A stretch of DNA of 11,230 nt from Bacillota bacterium (GCA_023436805.1 JAEZHT010000037.1:1-11230); one strand, 5' to 3'. Numbered from the stretch's first letter, positions 1-6,010 are shown. Notes: generated by a model not told the origin, from the letters alone. Program-made: numbers and translations.

Positions 1-145
1 GGGTTGATGCACCAATACCAAGAAATCCTTTGTTTTCTTTCACAGCTGTAATCTTGATGTATTGTAAAGGCATTTTGAATGCTTCTACTGCTTTAATTTC
101 AGCTTCTTTAAGGTTTTTAGCTTCAAATTCAACTTTCTTTGTCAT
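1..145 (-). CDS. jag: Jag/KhpB RNA-binding protein, N-terminal part (runs off the left edge)
   Basis: The minus strand from ATG at 145 gives 48 codons, beginning MTKKVEFEAKNLKEAEIKAV and ending at the window edge with KGFLGIGAST. This is the Jag N-terminal domain: a short beta strand, a helix rich in KEAE, and the KGFLGIG turn typical of SpoIIIJ-associated proteins. Family members continue with KH and R3H domains that bind RNA; KhpB with KhpA affects cell division and envelope synthesis in Firmicutes. Those domains lie outside the window. The start is 4 nt after the yidC stop codon (150-152), with a weak GGTAGGT ribosome-binding site inside the last yidC codons, so translational coupling is likely. 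The yidC-jag pairing is the classical arrangement in Firmicutes and strongly supports the call. Confidence 0.88.
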   Translation of the reverse strand, partial: MTKKVEFEAKNLKEAEIKAVEAFKMPLQYIKITAVKENKGFLGIGAST

Positions 146-149
146 AAGT

Positions 150-1040
150 TTAACCTACCAAGTCCTTGTTTTTCATCTTTTCGTATTTCTTCTCATTGAG
201 ATAACGATTTATGAGATTTTGACCGATTGAATAAATGTTACCGACTACCCAGTATAGGGCAAGTGAATTACTTTGTAGCGAGATTGAAAACATCATAAAG
301 ACCATAAAATATTGCATATACTTCATCATCTTTTGTGTTTGTTCTGCTTGTGTGCTTTGTGGGTTATGTGCCGCAGTATTCTTAGAATATGCTGGCTTCT
401 TCATTGCTAAGTAGTTCAACGCAAACATCGTTACACCAACGATAATCGCGAGAATCCAGCCTGCTAAGTCACCATTTTGACCATAGATTGCGCCGAAATT
501 GCCTGATTTAGACAAATCGATACCTAAGAACAATTGGTTGTTTACTTGGCCAGCATACGTACCGCCTGTACGCCAAATTCTTTGAACAACTTGATACATC
601 GCCAAGAAGATTGGCATTTGTAGGAATGGCATTAAGCATCCCATGAAGTTGATGCCATACTTTTTGTATACAGCCATCATTTCCATTTGCATCTTTTGTT
701 GTGATTCTGGGTCTTTACGGGTAGCGTATTTCGCTTGAACTCGTTGCATTTCTGGTTGTGCTACAGCCATTTTAATGCTTAAGTCATTACTTTTAGCATA
801 AATTGGCCATGCGATGGTACGAACAATGATCGTAGTGATAATAATACCCATAGCGAAACTATTATTAAATAGTGCGCCGAAGAATTGCATGATCCATGCG
901 ATAGGAATAACAAGCAACCAATCGAACCAGCCACCCTCACTTACCACAATTGGTTTGGTTGGGTCTCCGCTACATCCAGATAGAACCACTAACAAGGTCA
1001 TTACAACAAAAACAGCTAGGATTTTTTTATAATTTCTCAT
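150..1040 (-). CDS. yidC: YidC/SpoIIIJ/Oxa1 membrane protein insertase (lipoprotein type)
   Basis: 296 residues, the usual size for Gram-positive YidC. It inserts membrane proteins with or without SecYEG. Residues 7-23 form a lipoprotein signal peptide with lipobox LSGC, so C23 would be lipidated. Membrane segments follow at about 41-58, 64-82, 134-154, 193-213 and 243-275. R74 in IIVRTIAWP is the conserved groove arginine that contacts substrate. The cytoplasmic hairpin with MQRVQAKY lies at about 88-128. The family motif GCLMPFLQMPIFLAMY is at 134-149 and ALYWVVGNIYSIGQ at 261-274. The C-terminal tail (about 280-294) is basic, as expected for ribosome contact. The start ATG at 1040 lies 14 nt inside rnpA, with GGAG at 1048-1051. 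No yidD lies between rnpA and yidC. Recognition is firm. Confidence 0.97.
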   Translation of the reverse strand: MRNYKKILAVFVVMTLLVVLSGCSGDPTKPIVVSEGGWFDWLLVIPIAWIMQFFGALFNNSFAMGIIITTIIVRTIAWPIYAKSNDLSIKMAVAQPEMQRVQAKYATRKDPESQQKMQMEMMAVYKKYGINFMGCLMPFLQMPIFLAMYQVVQRIWRTGGTYAGQVNNQLFLGIDLSKSGNFGAIYGQNGDLAGWILAIIVGVTMFALNYLAMKKPAYSKNTAAHNPQSTQAEQTQKMMKYMQYFMVFMMFSISLQSNSLALYWVVGNIYSIGQNLINRYLNEKKYEKMKNKDLVG

Positions 1041-1377
1041 TCATGTGCTCCGCTTTCTTAAATTTTGATAAATGTTTAGAGATGTTCGCAGCGATTTCTT
1101 GGTAAGAAAGTGTGCTCGCATCTTTTTTTACGACAATCACATAATCAAAAGGGGATAGCCCTTTAGCCTGGTTATGCAGGACCATTCGGATTTGTCGTTT
1201 AATTTTATTTCTTTGTACAGCGCCACCATATTTTCTTCCGATAGATATGGCGAATCTGAAATGTGCTAAGGTATTCTCTTTGTAGTATACTACAAAGAAT
1301 TTATCGCCTATGCTCTTTTTGTTTTGTATGATCGCATCGATTTCGTTATTTTTTTTGATTCGATATACCTTTTTCAT
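1027..1377 (-). CDS. rnpA: Ribonuclease P protein component
   Basis: 116 residues, the normal length. This small basic protein binds the RNase P RNA and the 5' leader of pre-tRNA, helping remove the leader. The signature AVQRNKIKRQIR spans residues 53-64, the RNR-type helix that contacts the RNA. The FRFAISIGRKYGGAV strand-turn before it (40-54) is also typical. The ATG at 1377 is the natural start because MKKVYRIKKN matches family N-termini. However, the preceding bases on the minus strand are AT-rich and contain no clear Shine-Dalgarno, which is unusual here since the neighbours rpmH and yidC have one. It lies 99 nt downstream of rpmH across a hairpin (1405-1450), and its 3' end overlaps yidC by 14 nt. 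Confidence 0.97.
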   Translation of the reverse strand: MKKVYRIKKNNEIDAIIQNKKSIGDKFFVVYYKENTLAHFRFAISIGRKYGGAVQRNKIKRQIRMVLHNQAKGLSPFDYVIVVKKDASTLSYQEIAANISKHLSKFKKAEHMNEKL

Positions 1378-1404
1378 ATTAAGGTTTTGTTTTTTAAAAT
1401 AAAA

Positions 1405-1450
1405 GGACTACCCAAAAATTGCGAGTTCGCATATTTTAATCGAGTAGTCC
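1405..1450 (-). terminator. Long imperfect hairpin between rpmH and rnpA; possible partial terminator or processing site
   Basis: Outer arms 1405-1411 (ggactac) and 1444-1450 (gtagtcc) are perfectly complementary over 7 bp. Inside them, A1414-A1417 can pair with T1434-T1437, and the tip 1420-1431 is a tgcga/tcgca hairpin. Read on the minus strand, the 3' arm is followed at once by TTTTATTTT (1396-1404), which resembles an intrinsic terminator serving rpmH. The T-tract on the plus-strand side is much poorer, so a minus-strand role is favoured. Because rnpA, yidC and jag lack an obvious promoter of their own after it, partial read-through is inferred. Confidence 0.5.
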
Positions 1451-1476
1451 AGGTTGTTTTAAAATGTTGTATTCAA

Positions 1477-1611
1477 TTATACAGTTAACGAAGCGCGTCC
1501 TTTAGCTCTACGACGTGATAGAACGAGTCTGCCACCGACTGTAGCCATACGTGCTCTAAAACCGTGAGTCTTTACGCGTTTAAGTTTACTTGGTTGATAT
1601 GTTCTTTTCAT
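1477..1611 (-). CDS. rpmH: 50S ribosomal protein L34
   Basis: 44 residues, MKRTYQPSKLKRVKTHGFRA at the start and RRRAKGRASLTV at the end: an unmistakable L34, a very basic protein that binds 23S rRNA in the large subunit. An in-frame ATG exists further upstream at 1677, but it would add a hydrophobic 22-residue leader unlike any L34, and it lies at the -35 box of the promoter. The ATG at 1611 is chosen because the family begins MKRTYQP and because GAAAGGTGG (1619-1627) lies at the right distance. It is the first gene of the leftward operon, directly beside the origin, as in most bacteria. Its own strong promoter and Shine-Dalgarno fit high ribosomal-protein expression. Confidence 0.98.
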   Translation of the reverse strand: MKRTYQPSKLKRVKTHGFRARMATVGGRLVLSRRRAKGRASLTV

Positions 1612-1618
1612 AAATAAA

Positions 1619-1627
1619 CCACCTTTC
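1619..1627 (-). promoter_or_regulatory. rpmH ribosome-binding site
   Basis: The minus strand reads GAAAGGTGG, strongly complementary to the 16S rRNA 3' end, 7 nt before ATG 1611. It decides the 44-codon start over the in-frame ATG at 1677. Confidence 0.85.
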
Positions 1628-1648
1628 TCACGAAACCATGCGTGTATT

Positions 1649-1677
1649 ATTATATAAATATAGAAATCAAAAGTCAA
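1649..1677 (-). promoter_or_regulatory. Promoter of the rpmH-rnpA-yidC-jag operon
   Basis: On the minus strand, TTGACT (1672-1677) and TATAAT (1649-1654) are separated by exactly 17 nt: one mismatch from the vegetative sigma consensus. Transcription would start near 1642, about 30 nt before rpmH, placing the Shine-Dalgarno in a short leader. It is the strongest-looking promoter in the window, fitting a ribosomal protein gene. Confidence 0.85.
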
Positions 1678-1741
1678 CCCAAATCGTCAATAATTTTTTT
1701 CAATCTTTTTTCGCATTCTATGGCCCTCTACTGCAATAAAG

Positions 1742-1910
1742 TTATTAACACTTTTTTGTGGGAAACTTTCCCCCACGTTATCCCCAATTGTGGATATCTT
1801 TGAAAGTGGATGAAAATTGATGGTTAAGCCATTATAAGGATACTTTTAATTCACAATTTGATTTTTCAAGGCTGTTTTAAGGAAAAGTTTCCCACAATTT
1901 CAGTGGATAA
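1742..1910. other. Putative chromosomal origin (oriC) with clustered DnaA-box-like 9-mers
   Basis: The 362-bp rpmH-dnaA gap holds many near-matches to the DnaA box TTATCCACA. Plus-strand orientation: 1742-1750 TTATTAACA, 1767-1775 TTTCCCCCA, 1778-1786 TTATCCCCA, 1847-1855 TAATTCACA, 1888-1896 TTTCCCACA. Minus-strand orientation: 1757-1765 (TTTCCCACA), 1789-1797 (ATATCCACA), 1902-1910 (TTATCCACT), and weakly 1803-1811. None is perfect. Several are in inverted pairs, for example 1778-1786 with 1789-1797. A T-rich run at 1691-1711 flanks the cluster on the left. Position between divergent rpmH and dnaA operons is the classic oriC location. The origin role is inferred from family layout and these sites; I found no clear DnaA-trio array. 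Confidence 0.75.
1756..1897. repeat. 14-bp inverted repeat spanning the origin, arms 1756-1769 and 1884-1897
   Basis: TTGTGGGAAACTTT at 1756-1769 is the exact reverse complement of 1884-1897, and agreement continues for three further bases with one mismatch (1770-1772 against 1881-1883). Each arm contains the same DnaA-box variant, TTTCCCACA. The left arm is also part of a local palindrome, GGGAAA-C-TTTCCC at 1760-1772. The arms are 114 bp apart, too far for a simple terminator and consistent with two matched protein sites in opposite orientation. Confidence 0.8.
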
Positions 1911-1914
1911 GATT

Positions 1915-1945
1915 TTGATACACTCTCATGCGTATGTGCTAATAT
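1915..1945 (+). promoter_or_regulatory. Likely dnaA promoter with extended -10
   Basis: TAATAT at 1940-1945 is preceded by TGC (1937-1939), an extended -10 element. A TTGATA at 1915-1920 could be the -35, but the 19-nt spacer is long, so the extended -10 may carry the recognition. The box-like site 1902-1910 lies just upstream, which would allow DnaA to regulate its own gene, as known in other bacteria. The leader to ATG 1974 is short. Confidence 0.6.
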
Positions 1946-1973
1946 ATGTATACGAGAAGTTTGGAGTGAAAAT

Positions 1974-3338
1974 ATGAAGGAATACGATGCACTGTGGGGG
2001 CAAATCTTAGACACCTTGAGAACATCTTATTCGGATGAAATATATGAGGATCTATTTGAGCCTCTTTCATCCGTCAAGAAAGTCTCTGGTGGCTATATTT
2101 ATGTACTAGCCCCATCTGAATATGTCAAAGATCGAATCAAACGATTATATCTTACTAGAATCAATTCGTTAGCTGAGTCTTTGTACAAAAAGGAAACTAT
2201 AAAATTTAAATTTGTGCTGGCATCTGAGATGGTGGGCGAAGAAGCGCTTGTTGGCCCTGAAAAGAACTTAGATAAGAAGTACCGCACGGGTAATTTGATC
2301 GCGACCCTCAGCTTTGATAACTTTGTCATTGGTAAATCCAATCGATTTGCCTTTCAAATGGCTTTAAAAGTAGCTGACCAACCAGGTATCGTTGCAAACC
2401 CATTCTACATCTTTGGAGACGTTGGATTGGGTAAAACACACCTCATGCAAGCAATTGGTAACTACATTTTGGATAATGATATCAATCAAAAAGTATCCTA
2501 TATTAAAGCCTCGGATTTCATTGAAGAGTTGGCTGATCAAATTAAAAAAGAAAAAATGGATCAATTCAACGAAAAATACCGCGATTTAGATGTTTTACTT
2601 ATTGACGATATTCAAATGCTTGCAGGGGCACCAAAAACCCAGATGGAATTCTTCCGTTTATTTGACTTATTATCACAACAAAATAAGCAAATTGTAATCA
2701 CATCAGATAAGCCTGCTTCAGAACTCAAAAACATCATGACGCGTTTAAGTTCTCGCTTTGAACAAGGCTTGGTGGTGGATATTGGTATCCCAGATTTAGA
2801 ACACCGTGTGGAGATTCTTAGAAAGAAACTTTCAACCGAAGCACCGGACGTTATGGATATCAATCCTCAAGTACTCGAGTTCATCGCAAGTTACTTTACG
2901 ACCAACGTTAGAGAGCTTGAAGGCGCATTAAAACGTGTATTATTCTATTGTGTAACCAATAATATTGATATTACTGTGGATACTGCAGCCGAAGCGTTGG
3001 ATACTTTGATCAAAACAAGGAAGAAAACCGAAGCTTTAACTGAAAACAATTATGATCGTATTCAAAGTGTTGTCAGTGATTATTACAGTATCAGTGTCCA
3101 TGATCTGATTGGAAAAAGACGTAACGCTAAGTTCACTTTACCGCGTCATATCGCCATGTATCTGATTAAAAACAAATACAATATTGCTTATCAAACCATC
3201 GGTGCTTTGTTTGGTGGTCGTGACCATTCAACCGTTTTAGCTGCTTGTGAAAAGATTGAGAATGATTTAAAGCATAATGAGCAGTTGAAGTTAGCGATTG
3301 ATAATATTCTTAAAAAAATCGATAAACCAAGCAACTAA
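1974..3338 (+). CDS. dnaA: Chromosomal replication initiator DnaA
   Basis: 454 residues, normal length. DnaA binds oriC boxes, assembles an ATP-dependent filament, melts the origin and loads helicase. Domain I is about 1-80, a short linker about 81-108, and the AAA+ domain III about 109-340, with Walker A GDVGLGKTH (148-156), Walker B DVLLIDD (206-212), sensor 1 around VITSD (241-245), the box VII arginine in SRFEQGL (260-266), and sensor 2 NVRELEGAL (311-319). Domain IV (about 350-454) is the DNA-binding helix-turn-helix, with KRR (381-383), PRH (390-392) and signature GGRDHSTVLAACEKI (414-428). D149 replaces the Gly usual in Firmicute Walker A, a tolerated position. ATG 1974 follows GGAGTG (1963-1968). 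Domain IV differs from the E. coli pattern at two DNA-contact positions; see the findings. Confidence 0.99.
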   Translation: MKEYDALWGQILDTLRTSYSDEIYEDLFEPLSSVKKVSGGYIYVLAPSEYVKDRIKRLYLTRINSLAESLYKKETIKFKFVLASEMVGEEALVGPEKNLDKKYRTGNLIATLSFDNFVIGKSNRFAFQMALKVADQPGIVANPFYIFGDVGLGKTHLMQAIGNYILDNDINQKVSYIKASDFIEELADQIKKEKMDQFNEKYRDLDVLLIDDIQMLAGAPKTQMEFFRLFDLLSQQNKQIVITSDKPASELKNIMTRLSSRFEQGLVVDIGIPDLEHRVEILRKKLSTEAPDVMDINPQVLEFIASYFTTNVRELEGALKRVLFYCVTNNIDITVDTAAEALDTLIKTRKKTEALTENNYDRIQSVVSDYYSISVHDLIGKRRNAKFTLPRHIAMYLIKNKYNIAYQTIGALFGGRDHSTVLAACEKIENDLKHNEQLKLAIDNILKKIDKPSN

Positions 3339-3340
3339 TG

Positions 3341-3407
3341 TGTGGTAAAATTGTGGGCAATATGTTATAATTATATTGTAAGTAAGCGGTTATTGGGGTT
3401 TTCCACA
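3341..3407. other. Minor DnaA-box-like sites in the dnaA-dnaN gap
   Basis: TTTTCCACA at 3399-3407 is one mismatch from the DnaA consensus. Two weaker sites face the other way: 3341-3349 (TTTACCACA on the minus strand, two mismatches) and 3352-3360 (TTGCCCACA, three mismatches). About 38 bp of mostly AT-rich DNA lies between them and the forward site. In Bacillus subtilis the unwinding region is in this gap, so it could form a bipartite origin with 1742-1910. That is inference. Confidence 0.45.
3363..3371 (+). promoter_or_regulatory. Likely dnaN promoter (extended -10)
   Basis: TGTTATAAT is a perfect extended -10 (TGn plus TATAAT at 3366-3371). I see no good -35; the region where it would lie is occupied by DnaA-box-like sites (3341-3360). 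The leader to dnaN would be about 90 nt. No terminator separates dnaA from dnaN, so read-through from dnaA also probably contributes. Confidence 0.55.
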
Positions 3408-3467
3408 ATCCCACATCAACTAACAATAATAATGAATTAGAAAAGAAGAATAAAAAGGAGAAAAATT

Positions 3468-4598
3468 ATGGTCTTTAGTATTAATCAAGATGTTTTATTA
3501 GATACACTGAATGTAATCCAAAGAGGCTTACCAGTCAAAACACCACTACCAGTTTTAAATGGCATTAAACTCGAAGTGTTTGAAGATCATCTGGTATTTA
3601 CAGCCTCAAATACCGATATCGCTATTCAAACCATTGTTAGCGATGAATCCTTAGTTATTACTTCGCCAGGTAAAGCGGTTATCCCGGGCAGATACTTCAT
3701 CGAAATCATGCGTAAGATTGTATCTAATCGCGTTGAAATTTCTCTTATTGAAAATAAGATGATGGTAATCAAAGCTGATCGTTCTGAATTTAAACTCAGA
3801 GTGATGGAAGCAGAAGATTATCCAGATGTTGACTTCCTAGATTTAGGCAAACCAATTGTGCTAGAAGCTAAGACACTCAAAGCGATCATCAAAGAAACCA
3901 ACTACGCCACTTCACAATATGAAAAACGTCCAATCCTAACTGGCGTGAATCTAAAACACGAAGATGATAAGTTGTATTGTGTCGCTACAGACTCTTACAG
4001 ACTCTCACAAAAGATTTTACCGCTATCACACGATTACGAATCATTCAACATTGTAATTCCTAACCGTAGCTTAGATGAATTATCTAGAACATTGGATTCC
4101 ATCAACGAAGAAGTTTCCATGTTCATTAACCCTAACAAAGTGTTGTTCAAGTTTAGAAATATTTTATTCCAAACAAGATTGTTAGATGGTGTATATCCGG
4201 ACACACTCAGAATCATTCCTAAGGAATTCCCAATCGTGGTTAAATTCAACAAGGAAGAGCTTCTAAAAGCGGTTGAACGTGTCAGCGTATTAAGCCCACG
4301 TGAAAAAGATAACAACTATAACATTGTAAAGTTAAATATTCGTCCAGATTATATTGTTGAAGTTTCCTCAACAAATAACGAAGTTGGTGACGCGGTTGAA
4401 GAAATCGTACCAGCGGATGATGTGGTTGGACCAATCATCAAGATTGCATTCAACTCGAAGAATTTAACAGATGCATTGAAGGCATTTAATTCAAACGAAG
4501 TATCGATTAATTTTGCTGGCGAAATTAAACCATTTGTCATCAAAGGTGAGTTGGATCCAGACATGCTTCACTTGATTTTACCACTACGAATCGAATAA
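3468..4598 (+). CDS. dnaN: DNA polymerase III sliding clamp, beta subunit
   Basis: 376 residues, typical of the family (E. coli 366). The dimer forms a ring on DNA that tethers polymerase and many repair proteins. Three repeated clamp domains are evident at about 1-125, 126-250 and 251-376. Family landmarks are PLPVLNGI (26-33), EAEDYPD (114-120), the RPILTGV strand (154-160) and ATDSYRL (173-179) forming the protein-binding cleft, and the C-terminal LILPLRIE (369-376), equivalent to the MPMRL end of the E. coli clamp, which completes that cleft. ATG 3468 follows a strong AAGGAG (3455-3460). It lies 129 nt after dnaA and ends 11 nt before a strong terminator, so it forms a dnaA-dnaN unit. Nothing looks abnormal. 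Confidence 0.99.
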   Translation: MVFSINQDVLLDTLNVIQRGLPVKTPLPVLNGIKLEVFEDHLVFTASNTDIAIQTIVSDESLVITSPGKAVIPGRYFIEIMRKIVSNRVEISLIENKMMVIKADRSEFKLRVMEAEDYPDVDFLDLGKPIVLEAKTLKAIIKETNYATSQYEKRPILTGVNLKHEDDKLYCVATDSYRLSQKILPLSHDYESFNIVIPNRSLDELSRTLDSINEEVSMFINPNKVLFKFRNILFQTRLLDGVYPDTLRIIPKEFPIVVKFNKEELLKAVERVSVLSPREKDNNYNIVKLNIRPDYIVEVSSTNNEVGDAVEEIVPADDVVGPIIKIAFNSKNLTDALKAFNSNEVSINFAGEIKPFVIKGELDPDMLHLILPLRIE

Positions 4599-4609
4599 TT
4601 TAATCCGTC

Positions 4610-4650
4610 AAAAAGCCTTGAAATTTCCGTTTTAAGGCTTTTTTTGTTTT
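4610..4650 (+). terminator. Intrinsic terminator after dnaN
   Basis: AAAAAGCCTT (4610-4619) pairs exactly with AAGGCTTTTT (4634-4643). The stem can be lengthened by four more pairs (4620-4623 with 4630-4633), leaving a 6-nt loop. A run of T follows to 4650. The A-rich 5' arm gives some bidirectional character, but the next gene to the right points the same way. Confidence 0.92.
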
Positions 4651-4714
4651 TCATCGTCTTTGGTGTTAAAACGACTAAAAATCGAAAATAAAAGGCACAA
4701 AAATCCTTATATTA

Positions 4715-4723
4715 TGATATAAT
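4715..4723 (+). promoter_or_regulatory. Likely promoter of the yaaA-recF-gyrB-gyrA unit (extended -10)
   Basis: TGATATAAT contains TGn directly before TATAAT (4718-4723); a second, overlapping TATAAT is at 4723-4728. No recognisable -35 lies 16-19 nt upstream. It falls between the dnaN terminator and the yaaA start, the only place a promoter for the four-gene unit is needed. Confidence 0.65.
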
Positions 4724-4746
4724 ATAATCAAGCGAGGTATACGAAC

Positions 4747-4962
4747 TTGAAAACATTTAAGATTGAAGGCGTAGAATTCATCACTTTGGGGCAGTTTGTG
4801 AAGGCTGCAGGATTCGTCTCCACAGGTGGTATGGTTAAACCATTTTTAGAAGAAACCAAGATTTTATATAACGGTGAACCAGAGAACAGACGTGGTAAGA
4901 AAATCTATCCAAAAGATAAAGTTCAAATCGGTAAAGACGTCTATATCTTTGAACATGATTAA
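4747..4962 (+). CDS. yaaA: YaaA/RlbA-type S4 domain protein
   Basis: 71 residues, the same length as Bacillus subtilis YaaA (RlbA), which also sits between dnaN and recF. Residues about 11-60 form an S4 RNA-binding fold: ITLGQFVKAAG, then GGMVKPFLEE, then ILYNGEPENRRGKKIYPKDKV, with the basic turn NRRGKK (47-52). It is thought to act on RNA or the ribosome, but its exact role is not settled; it is unrelated to E. coli YaaA. The start is TTG at 4747, chosen because the protein begins KTFKIEG as in relatives and because GAGGT (4734-4738) lies at the right distance; no ATG or GTG is available near it. Its last 8 nt overlap recF, which suggests coupled translation. Confidence 0.92.
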   Translation: MKTFKIEGVEFITLGQFVKAAGFVSTGGMVKPFLEETKILYNGEPENRRGKKIYPKDKVQIGKDVYIFEHD

Positions 4963-6010
4963 AGAGATTAAGCTAAAACATTTTAGGAATCACCCAAGCT
5001 TACATCTAAAAATCCAAAATAAACGGGTTTTTATTTTTGGCAACAACGGTTTGGGTAAAACCAGCATTCTAGAAAGTATATATTTCGCTTCGTTAACCAA
5101 ATCGCATCGCACCAGTGAAGATAAAGCGTTGATCATGTCTGGTAAGCCTTATGCGAAAGTAGAAATCACCACCGATCAACATCAATACCAAGTGGTCATT
5201 TCGGATGCAGGGACTAAAGCATCCATCGATAAAGTTCAAATTTCTAAGATGAGTGAATACATCAATGGGTATCGTGTGGTGATGTTTTCACCAGAAGATT
5301 TGGAATTGATTAAGGGGCAACCCTCAGATCGACGTCAATTTTTAGACATCGAGATGTCACAAATCCATAAACCCTACATGCTCGTTCTCTCAAAATATAA
5401 GCAAATTTTGAAGCAAAGAAACGCATTGCTTAAAAATTTAACGCTCAAGGATGACATGACCTTCTTTAAAATCATCACCGATCAGCTGAGTATTATTGCA
5501 GATGAGATGATTGAGAAACGGACAAGCTTCATTCAAAAGCTGAACCAAGCGTTTAAAATCCGTTTTAAAGCCTTCAATGATTTGGATGATGTGTCGGTGA
5601 GTTATGAGCCGAATGTCGTCTTAAACTCGCTCAGACAGGTTTTAAACGACAAAAAAGAGAAGGATATCCTCACTCAAACGACCTCGTACGGTCCTCACCG
5701 CGATGAACTGCGGTTTGATTTCAATGGCCAAGAAGCAAAAATTTACGCCTCCCAAGGTCAACAACGATTGATGGTTATCGCCTTAAAACTGGCGTTATTG
5801 GATATTTATGACAATGATCAAATCGAAACTATCATATTACTCGACGATGTGTTGAGCGAATTGGATTTAGACAAACAACAAAAACTCCTCAATCACCTAC
5901 CAGGCAAATACCAAACCTTCATTTCTGGTGTGGAAACGATTGAGATAAAAGATATGCAACAAATACACCTAACAAAGGAGCATTTACATGGACAACTTAA
6001 ACAACAATAA
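4955..6010 (+). CDS. recF: DNA replication and repair protein RecF
   Basis: 351 residues. RecF is an SMC-like ABC ATPase that, with RecO and RecR, loads RecA at single-strand gaps. Landmarks are the N-terminal strand and IKLKHFRNH (5-13), Walker A GNNGLGKTS (29-37), the SPEDLELIKGQPSDRRQFLD segment (112-131), GPHRDEL (246-252), the ABC signature ASQGQQRLMVIALKLAL (265-281), and Walker B IILLDDVLSELD (293-304). An in-frame ATG at 4874 would add 27 residues lying inside yaaA and unlike RecF; ATG 4955 gives MIKEIKLKHFRNH, the family start, in an ATGATTAA overlap with the yaaA stop. No separate Shine-Dalgarno is visible, so coupling to yaaA is likely. Its 3' end overlaps gyrB by 23 nt. Confidence 0.97.
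   Translation: MIKEIKLKHFRNHPSLHLKIQNKRVFIFGNNGLGKTSILESIYFASLTKSHRTSEDKALIMSGKPYAKVEITTDQHQYQVVISDAGTKASIDKVQISKMSEYINGYRVVMFSPEDLELIKGQPSDRRQFLDIEMSQIHKPYMLVLSKYKQILKQRNALLKNLTLKDDMTFFKIITDQLSIIADEMIEKRTSFIQKLNQAFKIRFKAFNDLDDVSVSYEPNVVLNSLRQVLNDKKEKDILTQTTSYGPHRDELRFDFNGQEAKIYASQGQQRLMVIALKLALLDIYDNDQIETIILLDDVLSELDLDKQQKLLNHLPGKYQTFISGVETIEIKDMQQIHLTKEHLHGQLKQQ

Noticed and set aside
30..230. Open frame on the plus strand, 66 residues
   Set aside because: It lies opposite jag and yidC, is hydrophobic as expected of an antisense frame, and has no ribosome-binding site.
1612..1677. Longer rpmH start at ATG 1677
   Set aside because: It would begin at the -35 box, add a leader absent from all L34 proteins, and ignore the strong ribosome-binding site at 1619-1627.
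3408..3440. TAA-rich stretch after the 3399-3407 box as a DnaA-trio array
   Set aside because: The repeats lie on the wrong side of the box for the known trio orientation, and the spacing is irregular in an AT-rich leader.
4874..4954. Longer recF start giving 27 extra residues
   Set aside because: The extra residues lie in an alternate frame of yaaA, have no RecF similarity, and the family start is MIKEIKLKHF at 4955.
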